DNA of 64,000 bases from Hymenobacter jeollabukensis (GCF_005771675.1 NZ_VAJM01000002.1:186001-250000), one strand, 5' to 3'. Counted from the first letter of the stretch, positions 22,125 through 30,844 are shown. Numbers and translations are program-made. Notes: generated by a model from the sequence alone, not told the origin.

Positions 22125-23603
22125 CTAGCGCGCCGTTGTCTTGGAGTAGTATACGCGCAGCTTAATATTCGACGCGTCAAGGGCGGCCCGATCCAGCGAC
22201 AACTCGCCACCAGTGCGCCGCCGCGTAGGCGAGAGCAACAACGCTGAGGGCAACGGTTCAGGCAGCTGATTCTTGGCGTAGGCCTGTACGTAGCTCGTCA
22301 GCAACGCGCTGTAATACTGGGTGGTCGCGTTGGCTTCGGTGATGGGTATAGCCAACGGCCGGCCAGCCGTGGGCGCCAGAAAACCTTCTTGCTGCACCAA
22401 GCGCTCCAGTGGGTTTACCCCGTTCTGGAAGATCAGTACGCGGTTGTTGGCGTTGTTGGCCTCGAACAGAAACAGCTGCGCAGGAGCCACAAACTGCGCC
22501 GTGCTATATGGCTTCACCGGAATAATCAGCTCCGCCCGGTTGATAATCAGGTTGCTCTGCGCCTGCCGCTGCCGCAGCACGTCCAAGCCCGGAATGACGA
22601 GCTTGGTAGTCAGGCCGGTGCCGTCCTGGGTATAAACAGTCTGGTCGGACGCCGCCGCCGGAACCGAGGCCAAGCCGTTGCTCTGCAGTACATTGAAGGG
22701 CGAGCCGGGCGTGTTCAGCGTATACCGGATGTTGGTGAAGTAGCGCGGCGACGAGGCCACCTGGTTCGGGTCACCATACAGGATGCGGTACACCTTGCGC
22801 TTGCGGTTGCGCACGCTCTGATTGGTGCCGTAAGGCAAGTGGTAGTACACGTACACTGCCGATGCCTGCGAGCGGTTGAAGCCCAGGGCAGTGCCTTGCG
22901 TGGTGGCCGAAATGGCCATGCCATTCCATACCGTGTGCAAATCCGCGTCCGAAAGCCGCACCGTGGTGGTGGTGAGCATTTTAGCGAACAGCTGCCGCGC
23001 AAACACCGTCTGGTTCAGCGTGTCGGTCGACAGCGGAATCCGCAGTGGGCGCAGCGTCACGCTATCCAGCGTACCGGCTTGATTCCGGATCGTGCTGTTC
23101 AGCTTCACCGCCTTATCGGTGATAATCGGCGCGCCCAGTGGCACCTCGCTGGTGGAATTGTAGGTCGTGAAGTCGTCCAGCGGCCGTTGCAGGTCGTGCA
23201 CGCTCAGGCGCAGCGGCGCGGTGGCGCTGCCGTACACGCGGTCGAAGCTGGCCAGTACGACCACCGAATCCAGCTTGGGATTCTGCGAAGCATACTGCGA
23301 GGGCAGCGAGTCGGCAGACGCCGCTACTTCCAGGAAAGCCCGGGCCTGCAGCAGTGCGCCGGTGTTGCCATCGGGCAGCTGGCCCACCAGGAAGTGGTCC
23401 TTCTGCGTGGAGGACAGCGAATCCTGCCGGATGGTCGAGGCCGTCACCGGAAATTCCTCGAACGCGGTTTCGATGGGCGTGGTGCCCGGCAGGTCGACGC
23501 CCAGCTCGTTGGTATCCTCGCACGAAGCGAGCGAAAACAATGCGGACGTCAACAGCAGGGCCATTGACGTCCGGACGGAAAACAGCCTAGTTGGCCAATT
23601 CAT
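22125..23603 (-). CDS. DUF4270 domain-containing lipoprotein
   Basis: A 492-residue protein. The signal peptide ends in FSLASCEDTNELGVDL, giving a lipidated cysteine followed by the DUF4270 start. The rest is beta-rich with repeated short strands (LDSVVVLASFDRVYGSATAP, LRLSVHDLQ, IINRAELIIPVKPY). DUF4270 proteins are outer-envelope proteins of Bacteroidota of unknown role. The start overlaps the end of the glycogen-synthase gene by 17 bases, so the two are co-translated in one operon, as in many relatives. Confidence 0.88.
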   Translation of the reverse strand: MNWPTRLFSVRTSMALLLTSALFSLASCEDTNELGVDLPGTTPIETAFEEFPVTASTIRQDSLSSTQKDHFLVGQLPDGNTGALLQARAFLEVAASADSLPSQYASQNPKLDSVVVLASFDRVYGSATAPLRLSVHDLQRPLDDFTTYNSTSEVPLGAPIITDKAVKLNSTIRNQAGTLDSVTLRPLRIPLSTDTLNQTVFARQLFAKMLTTTTVRLSDADLHTVWNGMAISATTQGTALGFNRSQASAVYVYYHLPYGTNQSVRNRKRKVYRILYGDPNQVASSPRYFTNIRYTLNTPGSPFNVLQSNGLASVPAAASDQTVYTQDGTGLTTKLVIPGLDVLRQRQAQSNLIINRAELIIPVKPYSTAQFVAPAQLFLFEANNANNRVLIFQNGVNPLERLVQQEGFLAPTAGRPLAIPITEANATTQYYSALLTSYVQAYAKNQLPEPLPSALLLSPTRRRTGGELSLDRAALDASNIKLRVYYSKTTAR

Positions 23604-24399
23604 TATACAGCGCGTAGTAAGAGCTCAGCAGGTTCTCATCATCAGCCACTTGGCCGAGATTGTGGCGGGTGGCGTACTCCTGAAACAGGGCATTCAGGTT
23701 GTCGCTGAAGTCCTCGTCGGAACGCACCACGGCATCGGCGTACTCCATGCCGATTTTCACGAAGCCGGCGAAGTCGGCCGATTCCAGGGCGGCCAGCATC
23801 GAGTCGTCGATGTCGAGCATCTTCGCCTTTTCGATGATGTTGCCCTCGAATTTGTGGTCGAACTCGTTGTTGTAGACCGTGAAAATCGACTTGGCGTCCT
23901 TGAAAATCGGGTCCTTCTTGTAGGTCGTTTTCAGGTACAGGGGCATCAGGCCCGTCATCCAGTCATTGCAGTGCACGATATCCGGCGACCAGCCGAGCTT
24001 CTTCACCGTTTCGAGCACGCCCTTGCAGAAGAAGATGGCCCGCTCGTCGTTGTCGGCGTGGAACTGGTCGTTTTTGTCGCGCAGCACCGATTTGCGGTGG
24101 AAGTAGTCCTCGTTGTCGATGAAGTACACCTGCAGCTTGGCGTTCGGAATCGAAGCGACCTTGATAATCAGCGGCTTCTCGTCTTCACCCACGGCGATGT
24201 TGATGCCGGAGAGACGCACGACTTCGTGCAGGCGGTTCTTCCGTTCGTTGATGATGCCGAAGCGGGGCACGAAAATGCGGATTTCCATCCCCATTTCCTG
24301 CATACCTTGGGGCAGGCGCCGCAGGAACTCCGCTACCCGGGTCGTTTGCAGAAACGGGTTGATTTCCGTGGCAGCGTAGAGGATTCTCAGCTTCGACAT
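23587..24399 (-). CDS. Glycogen/starch synthase, catalytic N-domain only
   Basis: A 270-residue protein matching the GT5 N-terminal domain: LRILYAATEINPFLQTTRVA, then PDIVHCNDWMTGLMPLYLKT and KSIFTVYNNEFDHKFEGN. Classical glycogen synthases are about 480 residues with a second Rossmann domain carrying the ADP-glucose site; here that half is missing. The substrate-lysine motif KTGGL is replaced by QTTRV. Such short forms are common in Bacteroidota next to panC and DUF4270. Whether they have synthase activity is unclear. Confidence 0.82.
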   Translation of the reverse strand: MSKLRILYAATEINPFLQTTRVAEFLRRLPQGMQEMGMEIRIFVPRFGIINERKNRLHEVVRLSGINIAVGEDEKPLIIKVASIPNAKLQVYFIDNEDYFHRKSVLRDKNDQFHADNDERAIFFCKGVLETVKKLGWSPDIVHCNDWMTGLMPLYLKTTYKKDPIFKDAKSIFTVYNNEFDHKFEGNIIEKAKMLDIDDSMLAALESADFAGFVKIGMEYADAVVRSDEDFSDNLNALFQEYATRHNLGQVADDENLLSSYYALYNELAN

Positions 24400-24445
24400 A
24401 CGGGGGGAATCGAGAGGTTAAAAGAGGGGTACACCATTGGCTGCA

Positions 24446-24453
24446 CAAAATTA
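24446..24453 (-). promoter_or_regulatory. -7 promoter element TAATTTTG for the glycogen synthase-DUF4270 operon
   Basis: Exact TAnnTTTG match on the minus strand in the AT-rich divergent gap with panC, about 47 bases before the ATG. Confidence 0.6.
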
Positions 24454-24515
24454 AACAATTTTGCCCGATAAATCCATTATACTCCCCCCGGAACTTCCGG
24501 GGGCGTCTCGCTGAC

Positions 24516-25370
24516 ATGGAGATACTTGAAACCGCCGCCGCGTTGCAAACCCTCACCGAAACCTGGCGCCGGGAGGGCCGCCGCATCGGCTTTGTGCCCA
24601 CCATGGGCGCCCTGCACGAGGGGCATTTACAGCTCGTGCGCACCGCCGCGGCCGAAAACGACGTAGTCGTGGTCAGCATCTTCGTCAACCCGACGCAGTT
24701 CAACAACGCGGACGACTTTAAATTCTATCCCCGTACCCTCGAATCGGACGCGGCGTTGCTGCAGGGCACCGGCGCCACGGTGATTTTTGCGCCCTCGGTG
24801 GAGCAGATGTACCCCCGGACCAGCGTGGTGCGCTTCGATTTCGGGCCGCTGGAGCGGGTGATGGAAGGCGCCAAGCGCCCCGGGCACTTCAACGGGGTGG
24901 CCACGGTGGTGAGCAAGCTGTTTCACCTCAGCCGCCCGCACCAGGCCTACTTCGGGCAGAAGGACTGGCAGCAGGTGGCCGTGGTGCAGCAGCTGCTGGC
25001 CGATTTGAGCTTCGATCTGAAGCTCGTCAGCTGCCCCACGATTCGGGAGGAGGACGGGCTGGCTATGTCGTCGCGCAACCGGCGCCTGCGCCCGGAAGCC
25101 CGCGCCGTGGCCCCGCGCCTGTACGAGGCCCTACAGCTGACGGCCGCGGCCCTGCGCGAAGGTCTCTCGCCGGGCGAGGCCCAGCAGAAGGGCGCCGAAT
25201 GGCTGCAGCAGTTTCCCGACATCGAGCTGGAGTATCTGGAAGTAGCCGATGCGCAAACCCTGCAGCCGGCCTGGGCGGGCCCCTCGGCCGAGCAGCCGCT
25301 GGTTATCTGCCTGGCCGCGTGGCTGGGCGGGGTACGCCTCATCGACAACGTGCTGGTCGACGGTGAATGA
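24516..25370 (+). CDS. panC: Pantoate--beta-alanine ligase
   Basis: A 284-residue enzyme joining pantoate and beta-alanine with ATP to give pantothenate. FVPTMGALHEGHLQLVRTA carries the HxGH-type ATP motif; VVVSIFVNPTQFNNADDFKF, FNGVATVVSKLFHLSRPHQA, YFGQKDWQQVAVV and IREEDGLAMSSRNRRL (KMSKS-equivalent) follow. The length is normal. It is followed by panD after a 177-base gap that holds an inverted repeat and a separate panD promoter. The stop codon is inside the repeat. Confidence 0.95.
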   Translation: MEILETAAALQTLTETWRREGRRIGFVPTMGALHEGHLQLVRTAAAENDVVVVSIFVNPTQFNNADDFKFYPRTLESDAALLQGTGATVIFAPSVEQMYPRTSVVRFDFGPLERVMEGAKRPGHFNGVATVVSKLFHLSRPHQAYFGQKDWQQVAVVQQLLADLSFDLKLVSCPTIREEDGLAMSSRNRRLRPEARAVAPRLYEALQLTAAALREGLSPGEAQQKGAEWLQQFPDIELEYLEVADAQTLQPAWAGPSAEQPLVICLAAWLGGVRLIDNVLVDGE

Positions 25371-25505
25371 GCAACGTGGTGAATGAGTGAGTTGCGCGTA
25401 GAAAGGCTTATTGGCAAGAAAGCAGTCGGCAGAAAATCAGACATTTGATTTGCTGTTGTCCATTCGCCGATCCACTTCATTCAGTCACTCAATCACTCAT
25501 TCACC
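25363..25505. repeat. GTGAATGAGTGA-word inverted repeat between panC and panD
   Basis: The left arm (25363-25400) is GGTGAATGAGCAACGTGGTG followed by AATGAGTGAGTT; the right arm (25472-25505) is made of TTCATTCAGTCACTC and AATCACTCATTCACC. The arms are degenerate inverted copies of GTGAATGAGTGA words. The panC stop TGA lies in the first word. The centre is about 70 bases. Confidence 0.7.
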
Positions 25506-25510
25506 GTTCG

Positions 25511-25518
25511 TATCTTTG
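25511..25518 (+). promoter_or_regulatory. -7 promoter element TATCTTTG for panD
   Basis: Exact TAnnTTTG match directly after the inverted repeat and 29 bases before the panD ATG. Confidence 0.65.
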
Positions 25519-25547
25519 CGGCCCAAAATCACCCGCCCGCTTTTGCC

Positions 25548-25895
25548 ATGCACATCGAGGTCCTCAAATCGAAAATTCACCGCGTCAAAGTCACGCAGGC
25601 GGAGCTGCACTACGTGGGCAGCATCACCATCGACGAGGACCTGCTCGACGCGGCCAACATGGTGGAAAACGAGAAGGTGACGGTGGTGAACGTGAACAAC
25701 GGCGAGCGGCTCGAAACCTACACCATCAAGGGCGAGCGGGGTACCGGCATGATCTGCCTGAATGGACCGGCCGCCCGGCGCGCCGCCGTTGGCGACATCA
25801 TCATCATCATTTCCTACGGCTTCGTCGACTTCGCCGAGGCCCGGGCGCACCAGCCCACCGTGATATTTCCTGACCAGCACAACCGGCTGGTTTAA
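25548..25895 (+). CDS. panD: Aspartate 1-decarboxylase
   Basis: A 115-residue pyruvoyl enzyme making beta-alanine, the partner substrate of PanC. The proenzyme self-cleaves between Gly24 and Ser25 (HYVGSITID), creating the pyruvoyl group from Ser25. Lys9, Tyr22 and Arg residues of the active site ([17 protein letters not shown]) and [20 protein letters not shown] are present. The length is typical and it should be functional. Confidence 0.96.
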   Translation: MHIEVLKSKIHRVKVTQAELHYVGSITIDEDLLDAANMVENEKVTVVNVNNGERLETYTIKGERGTGMICLNGPAARRAAVGDIIIIISYGFVDFAEARAHQPTVIFPDQHNRLV

Positions 25896-25913
25896 CGCGT
25901 AGATTTCCCAACA

Positions 25914-25942
25914 AGCCAACGACCCGAGTCGTTGGCTTTCTT
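25914..25942 (+). terminator. Intrinsic terminator after panD
   Basis: AGCCAACGAC / GTCGTTGGCT stem with a CCGA loop, followed by TTCTT. Confidence 0.75.
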
Positions 25943-25970
25943 ATGCAACATCGATAGCCGCGCCGTGCTC

Positions 25971-27038
25971 ATGGGTAAGAAAATACTGAATATCCTCAAA
26001 TACGCCCTGTTGCTGGCCTTTTCGGGTGCGCTGATGGTGTATGCCGTGCGCGGGCAAGACCTGAGCCGCATCGGGCAATACATGCGCGAGGCCAACTACT
26101 TCTGGATGGGCCTGACCATGATTCTGTCGGCGCTGGGCTACTTCAGCCGGGGCTACCGCTGGAAGATGCAGCTCGACGCGGCGGGTCAGAAGGCGGGGTT
26201 CTGGGACGTGTACCACGCCATGATGGTGGGCTACCTGGCCAACCTGGTGCTGCCGCGCATGGGCGAGGTCATCCGCTGCTCGGTGCTGCGGCGCAACGGC
26301 GGCGTGCCGGTGCAGGTGGCGCTGGGCTCGGTCATCACCGAACGTGTCATCGACGTGCTGATCTTGTTCAGCCTGCTGGGCGCTACGCTGATGCTGGACT
26401 TCAACAAGTTCTGGGCTTTCACCGTCGACAAAATCCTGGGCGGCGGGGCGGCCGTCGATGCCATGGCCCGCAACCGCACGCCGCTGCTCATTGCGGCCGG
26501 CATTGCGGTATTGCTGGGCCTGAGCGTGCTGTGGGCACTGGTGCGCAACCTGGAGCGCCTGCGGCAGAACGCGCTGTTCAACAAGCTGTTCAACTTCCTG
26601 AGCGGGCTGCTGGCCGGCGTGTTCAGCATCCGCCGCATCGAGCACAAGTGGCTGTTCCTGTTCCACACGTTCTTCACCTGGCTGGTGTACTTCCTGATGG
26701 ATTACCTGGCCTTCTTCGCCTTTCCCGAAACCTACAACCTGGGCTGGCGCGCGGGCCTCGCGGCCCTCACGTTTGGGGCCGTGGGCATGGCCGCGCCGGT
26801 ATCGGGCGGCATCGGCACCTTCCACCTGCTGGTGCAGAGCATCCTGCTGGCCTTTGGCATTTCGCCCGAAGCCGGCATTGCCTACGCCCTGGTGGTGCAC
26901 GGCGCCCAGACGCTGCTGGTGGTGCTCATGGGCGGCATCAGCTTCGCCATCAGCATGCTGAAGACCGGCAAGGGCCTGCGTGGCCTCACCGACGAGCCCA
27001 TTCTCGACGAAACCACCGTGGCCGCCAATGTGGAGTAA
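25971..27038 (+). CDS. Lysylphosphatidylglycerol synthase-type/flippase-like membrane protein
   Basis: A 355-residue polytopic membrane protein of the UPF0104/LPG_synthase_TM family (PF03706), with about eight helices. Family landmarks are YFSRGYRWKMQLDAAG, VGYLANLVLPRMGEVIRCSV with an Arg/Glu-rich loop, ITERVIDVLILFSLLGATL and GMAAPVSGGIGTFHLLVQSI. The soluble MprF-type domain is absent. Relatives act as lipid flippases or glycolipid transport factors. It overlaps rfaE2 by 11 bases, linking it to envelope polysaccharide synthesis. Confidence 0.88.
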   Translation: MGKKILNILKYALLLAFSGALMVYAVRGQDLSRIGQYMREANYFWMGLTMILSALGYFSRGYRWKMQLDAAGQKAGFWDVYHAMMVGYLANLVLPRMGEVIRCSVLRRNGGVPVQVALGSVITERVIDVLILFSLLGATLMLDFNKFWAFTVDKILGGGAAVDAMARNRTPLLIAAGIAVLLGLSVLWALVRNLERLRQNALFNKLFNFLSGLLAGVFSIRRIEHKWLFLFHTFFTWLVYFLMDYLAFFAFPETYNLGWRAGLAALTFGAVGMAAPVSGGIGTFHLLVQSILLAFGISPEAGIAYALVVHGAQTLLVVLMGGISFAISMLKTGKGLRGLTDEPILDETTVAANVE

Positions 27039-27525
27039 AGACAAAATCCTGACCCGCGAGCAGCTGCCCGCCGTGCTCGACGTCTGGCGGGAGCACGGCC
27101 GCCGCATCGTCTTCACCAACGGCTGCTTCGACCTGCTGCACCTGGGCCACGTCGACTACCTCGAAAAGGCTCGCGCCCTGGGCGACGCCCTCGTGGTGGG
27201 CCTGAATACCGACCAATCTGTCAGTCGCTTGAAGCCCGGCCGGCCGCTTCAGGACGAAGTGTCACGCGCCCGGGTGCTGGCCTCGCTTTTGTTCGTGGAT
27301 GCGGTAGTGCTGTTCGACGAGCCGACCCCGCTGGAACTCATTGAGCTGGTGCGGCCCGAAGTGCTGGTGAAGGGCGACGATTACGCCATCAGCGGAATCG
27401 TGGGCCACGAACTGGTGTTAGCCAACGGGGGGCAGGTGCTCACCGTACCCCTGGTGACTGGCTACAGCACCACGCGCATCGTGGAGCGCGTGCGCCAGAC
27501 GCTCGGCGACTCGTCGGGCGGGTAA
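27028..27525 (+). CDS. rfaE2: D-glycero-beta-D-manno-heptose 1-phosphate adenylyltransferase
   Basis: A 165-residue nucleotidyltransferase equal to the C-terminal (HldE-C/RfaE2) domain. FTNGCFDLLHLGHVDYLEKA holds the HxGH ATP motif, DQSVSRLKPGRPLQDEVSRA the heptose-specific stretch, and GYSTTRIVERVRQ the ISTT-type motif. It makes ADP-heptose for the LPS inner core. The kinase half (RfaE1) is not adjacent, as usual in Bacteroidota. The ATG at 27028 overlaps the preceding gene, indicating translational coupling. Confidence 0.92.
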   Translation: MWSKDKILTREQLPAVLDVWREHGRRIVFTNGCFDLLHLGHVDYLEKARALGDALVVGLNTDQSVSRLKPGRPLQDEVSRARVLASLLFVDAVVLFDEPTPLELIELVRPEVLVKGDDYAISGIVGHELVLANGGQVLTVPLVTGYSTTRIVERVRQTLGDSSGG

Positions 27526-27606
27526 GAGGAGGAGAGAGGAACGACCGGTTTCTTAGCTCCCCGCTCGGGCGCGAAGACTCCACTGGTTTTTCAATCTCTC
27601 AACCTC

Positions 27607-28299
27607 ATGGTAATCAATCCCATCTACGGACTGCTGATCGGACTGACGCTGGTCAGCTGGCTGATTCAGTGGCGCTTGCGCAGCAAGTTTTCCCAGTACT
27701 CGCACATTGCCCTGCACTCGGGCCTCTCGGGCAAGCAAGTGGCCGAAATGATGCTGGCCGACAACCGCATCTACGACGTGAAAATCATTTCCACCGAAGG
27801 CCAGCTCTCCGACCACTACAACCCGGCCGATAAGACCGTCAACCTTAGCGAGGAGGTCTACCACGGCCGCTCGGCCATGTCGGCAGCGGTGGCGGCCCAT
27901 GAAGTGGGCCACGCCGTGCAGCACGCCACGGCCTACAGCATGCTGCAGTTTCGCTCGGCCATGGTGCCGGCCCTGAGCGCGGTGTCGCGCTTCATGCCGC
28001 TGCTACTGCTGGCCGGCGTATTTCTGCTGCGCTACTCCATTCTGCCGCTGGGCCTGGGCGTGGCGCTGTTTGCCTTTGCCACATTGTTCAGCTTCGTGAC
28101 GCTGCCGGTGGAATTCGACGCCTCCAAGCGGGCCCTGGCCTGGATGGAGCGCCGCGGCATCGTCTCGTCGCAGGAGCACGCCATTGCCAAGGACGGGCTG
28201 CGCTGGGCCGCGCTGACCTACGTGGTGGCCGCCATCAGCTCCCTGGCCACGCTGCTGCACTACGCCAGCATCCTGTTCGGCGGGCGGCGCAGCAGCTAA
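27607..28299 (+). CDS. Neutral zinc metallopeptidase (YugP family)
   Basis: A 230-residue membrane protein of family PF04298. An N-terminal helix (YGLLIGLTLVSWLIQWRLRS) precedes SDHYNPADKTVNLSEEVYHG and the zinc motif AAHEVGHAVQHATAY; then come two or three helices and FDASKRALAWMERRGIVS with the third-ligand region. The fold is M48-like with the active site on the membrane. Substrates are unknown. It follows rfaE2 in the same direction. Confidence 0.9.
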   Translation: MVINPIYGLLIGLTLVSWLIQWRLRSKFSQYSHIALHSGLSGKQVAEMMLADNRIYDVKIISTEGQLSDHYNPADKTVNLSEEVYHGRSAMSAAVAAHEVGHAVQHATAYSMLQFRSAMVPALSAVSRFMPLLLLAGVFLLRYSILPLGLGVALFAFATLFSFVTLPVEFDASKRALAWMERRGIVSSQEHAIAKDGLRWAALTYVVAAISSLATLLHYASILFGGRRSS

Positions 28300-28309
28300 G
28301 GCACTACCC

Positions 28310-28343
28310 AGAACGCCCGGTGTAGCCGGGCGTTCTGCTTTTC
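28310..28343 (+). terminator. Intrinsic terminator after the zinc peptidase
   Basis: GAACGCCCGG / CCGGGCGTTC stem with a TGTAG loop, followed by TGCTTTT. Confidence 0.75.
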
Positions 28344-28447
28344 GTCGCGGGGCACCAACGAGTCAGCCATAACTGAGAAACGGCCGCCTGTTCGGCATGT
28401 CCCGTAACGGTCGGCGGCTGTTGCGAGGCATTAATCGGCGCGGCCGG

Positions 28448-28478
28448 TTGATAACCAGCCGGCAACTAATTAATTTCG
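28448..28478 (+). promoter_or_regulatory. Candidate promoter TTG-N20-TAATTTCG for acyl-CoA dehydrogenase
   Basis: TTG at 28448-28450 and TAATTTCG at 28471-28478 (one difference from TAnnTTTG) with a 20-base spacer; 57 bases to the ATG. Confidence 0.5.
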
Positions 28479-28535
28479 CGACACGTTTGCCCGGCTAACG
28501 ACTGTTAGCTACCTCCCAATCCCCCCCATTCCCGC

Positions 28536-29675
28536 ATGAACTTTCAGCTCACCGAAGAACAACTCGCCGTGCAAGCCGCGGCCCGCGATTTTGCCCAGTC
28601 CGAACTGTGGGCCGGCGTCATCGAGCGCGACGAGCACCAGAAATTCCCCGCCGAGCAGGTGAAGAAAATGGGCGAACTGGGCTTCCTGGGTATGATGGTG
28701 AGCCCCGAGTACGGCGGCGGCGGCATGGACACCGTGTCGTACGTGCTGGCCATGGAGGAAATCAGCAAGGTGGATGCCTCCTGCTCGGTTATCATGTCGG
28801 TGAATAACTCGCTGGTGTGCTGGGGCCTGGAGAAGTACGGCACCGAGGAGCAGAAGCAGAAGTACCTGACCAAGCTGACCACCGGCGAAATGATCGGCGC
28901 CTTCGCCCTGTCGGAGCCCGAAGCCGGCTCGGATGCCACCTCGCAGAGCACCACCGCCGAAGACATGGGCGACTATTACCTGCTCAACGGCACCAAAAAC
29001 TGGATTACCAACGGCTCGACGGCTTCGGTGTACCTGGTTATTGCCCAGACGGACCCCGGCAAAAAGCACCGCGGCATCAACGCCCTCATCGTGGAGCGCG
29101 ACTCGCCCGGCTTCGTGGTCGGTCCGAAGGAAAACAAGCTCGGCATCCGCGGCTCCGACACGCACTCGCTGATGTTCACCGACGTGAAGGTGCCCAAGGA
29201 AAACCGCATCGGCGAGGACGGCTTCGGCTTCAAGTTCGCCATGCAGGTGCTGGCCGGTGGCCGCATCGGTATTGCCGCGCAGGCCCTGGGCATTGCCTCG
29301 GGCGCCTACGAGCTGTCGGTGAAGTATTCCAAGGAGCGCAAGGCCTTCGGCGTGCCGATTTCGCAGCACCAGGCCATTCAGTTCAAGCTGGCTGACATGG
29401 CCACCAACATTGACGCGGCCCGTCTGCTCTGCCTGCAGGCCGCCCACGACAAGGACGCGGGCCTGGATTACGCCAAATCGGGGGCCATGGCCAAGCTCTT
29501 CGCCTCGAAGACGGCCATGGACACGGCAGTCGAAGCGGTGCAGGTGCACGGGGGCTACGGCTTCGTGAAAGAGTTCCACGTCGAGCGCATGATGCGGGAC
29601 GCCAAAATCACCCAGATTTACGAGGGAACCTCTGAGATTCAGAAAATTGTAATCTCGCGGGAAATCCTGAAGTAA
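28536..29675 (+). CDS. Acyl-CoA dehydrogenase (short-chain/butyryl type)
   Basis: A 379-residue flavoprotein that oxidises acyl-CoA to enoyl-CoA in beta-oxidation. FALSEPEAGSD and NGTKNWITNG are the FAD/acyl signature, RKAFGVPISQHQAIQFKLAD lies in the C-terminal bundle, and QIYEGTSEIQK carries the catalytic Glu (in the short-chain position) with the C-terminal FAD contacts. The sequence is closest in feel to butyryl-CoA or short/branched-chain dehydrogenases. It is flanked by terminators, so it is monocistronic. Confidence 0.92.
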   Translation: MNFQLTEEQLAVQAAARDFAQSELWAGVIERDEHQKFPAEQVKKMGELGFLGMMVSPEYGGGGMDTVSYVLAMEEISKVDASCSVIMSVNNSLVCWGLEKYGTEEQKQKYLTKLTTGEMIGAFALSEPEAGSDATSQSTTAEDMGDYYLLNGTKNWITNGSTASVYLVIAQTDPGKKHRGINALIVERDSPGFVVGPKENKLGIRGSDTHSLMFTDVKVPKENRIGEDGFGFKFAMQVLAGGRIGIAAQALGIASGAYELSVKYSKERKAFGVPISQHQAIQFKLADMATNIDAARLLCLQAAHDKDAGLDYAKSGAMAKLFASKTAMDTAVEAVQVHGGYGFVKEFHVERMMRDAKITQIYEGTSEIQKIVISREILK

Positions 29676-29708
29676 AACGGAATTGCCTTAAAGTCAGAAA
29701 GCTTGCAC

Positions 29709-29746
29709 AAAACCCAGCCAAAAAAATGGCTGGGTTTTCGTTTTTG
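29709..29746 (+). terminator. Intrinsic terminator after acyl-CoA dehydrogenase
   Basis: AAAACCCAGCCA / TGGCTGGGTTTT stem, with TTTTT after a CG step. Confidence 0.85.
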
Positions 29747-29768
29747 TGAATTTTTATATCTTAATTTG
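29741..29768 (+). promoter_or_regulatory. Candidate promoter for the AraC-family gene
   Basis: TTTTTG (29741-29746) and TAATTTG (29762-29768) in an AT-rich stretch overlapping the preceding terminator; about 65 bases to the ATG. The spacer (15) is short and the -7 element lacks one T. Confidence 0.35.
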
Positions 29769-29833
29769 CATTGTCTAGACGGCGGATGTGGGATAGTCCG
29801 CTGATAGTCAGCCACCCAACACAGTACCGGAAT

Positions 29834-30757
29834 ATGGAGGATTACAATAAAGTGATAGAATCCCTTGGGGTTCGTTACATCAAGGCCAAAAATCTGGTGT
29901 TGCAACAGCCGTTTACGGTGCGCAACTACTATGACGTTGGTAATAACCTGATTCTGCTGCACAAGGGCCGTGTTTCCTTCGGCGAAGAGGATCTGGTGAT
30001 TGAGGAAGGGGACATGCTGTTCATCCCGGGCGGCCGCGCTACCCGCGTGAGCTACGGCGAGACGGGCGGCAAGACCATTACCAACGACGACCTGATCAGC
30101 AATAAGGACAAGTTCTTCCACTCCAACGCCGACCTCGACCTGATTTCGGACGCCGACGAGAGCCACTCGTTCGTGTCCTTCGAAGCCAAGGTGTTCGACT
30201 CGGTGAACTTCTTCGCCTCGCTGGACGTGCCCGCTTTCATGATCAGCGGCAACTCCAAGCTGGCCAACCTGGTCATCAAGGTAGTGGAAGAGAGCCTGCA
30301 GGACCTGCCGGGCCGGGAGCGTCTGATTTCGATTTACACGGAAAATATAGTCGTGGAAATCATTCGCTACATTCTGAAGAACAAGATGTTCGTGGAGCAA
30401 CTGGCCACGAACAGCACCTACTTCAAGGATCCGCGCCTCATCGACCTGTTCAACTACATCAAGGAGAACCTGGGCGGCGACCTGTCGAACAAGGTGCTGT
30501 CGGGCGTGGCCAACGTGTCGGAGGACTACGTGGGCCAGTACTTCAAGATGCTAACAGGCATCAACCCGCAGGACTACATCGAGTACCAGCGCATGGAACG
30601 CGCCGTGTTCCTGCTGCGCACCACCAAGAAGAGCATCCGCGACATCGGCAAAGAGGTGGGCTACAAGGACACGGCTTATTTCTGCCGCCGCTTCAAGATG
30701 ATGTTCGGCATTCCGGCTGGTAAGATGCGCCGCCGCGAATCGGCCATGAACATCTAA
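29834..30757 (+). CDS. AraC family transcriptional regulator
   Basis: A 307-residue protein from the ATG at 29834 (MEDYNKVIESLGVRYIKAKN). An N-terminal cupin-like sensor (LILLHKGRVSFGEEDLVIEE, GDMLFIPGGRAT) is followed by a helical linker and, from about residue 210, the double HTH (LSNKVLSGVANVSEDYVGQY, FKMLTGINPQDYIEYQRM, then KSIRDIGKEVGYKDTAYFCR, RFKMMFGIPAGKMR). The first 40 codons have lower GC than the surroundings, as seen in strongly conserved genes. Its targets are unknown. The stop is directly followed by a CACGGATT repeat. Confidence 0.9.
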   Translation: MEDYNKVIESLGVRYIKAKNLVLQQPFTVRNYYDVGNNLILLHKGRVSFGEEDLVIEEGDMLFIPGGRATRVSYGETGGKTITNDDLISNKDKFFHSNADLDLISDADESHSFVSFEAKVFDSVNFFASLDVPAFMISGNSKLANLVIKVVEESLQDLPGRERLISIYTENIVVEIIRYILKNKMFVEQLATNSTYFKDPRLIDLFNYIKENLGGDLSNKVLSGVANVSEDYVGQYFKMLTGINPQDYIEYQRMERAVFLLRTTKKSIRDIGKEVGYKDTAYFCRRFKMMFGIPAGKMRRRESAMNI

Positions 30758-30805
30758 TCACGGATTCGACGGATTTTTCGGATTCCACGGATTTCGTGGA
30801 CGATT
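30757..30805. repeat. CACGGATT-word repeat, single arm
   Basis: AATCACGGATTCGACGGATT, TTTCGGATTC and CACGGATTTCGTGGACGATT closely match the left arm of the element at 13000. It begins at the stop codon of the AraC gene. The opposite arm is absent; TCCACGGATTTCGTGGA is itself nearly palindromic. Confidence 0.75.
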
Positions 30806-30813
30806 CGAAAATG

Positions 30814-30844
30814 AAGAGCCCCGGCCTTGCGGCTGGGGCTCTTT
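30814..30844 (+). terminator. Intrinsic terminator after the AraC gene
   Basis: AGAGCCCCGGCC / GGCTGGGGCTCT stem followed by TTTGCGTTTG, beyond the repeat unit. Confidence 0.7.
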
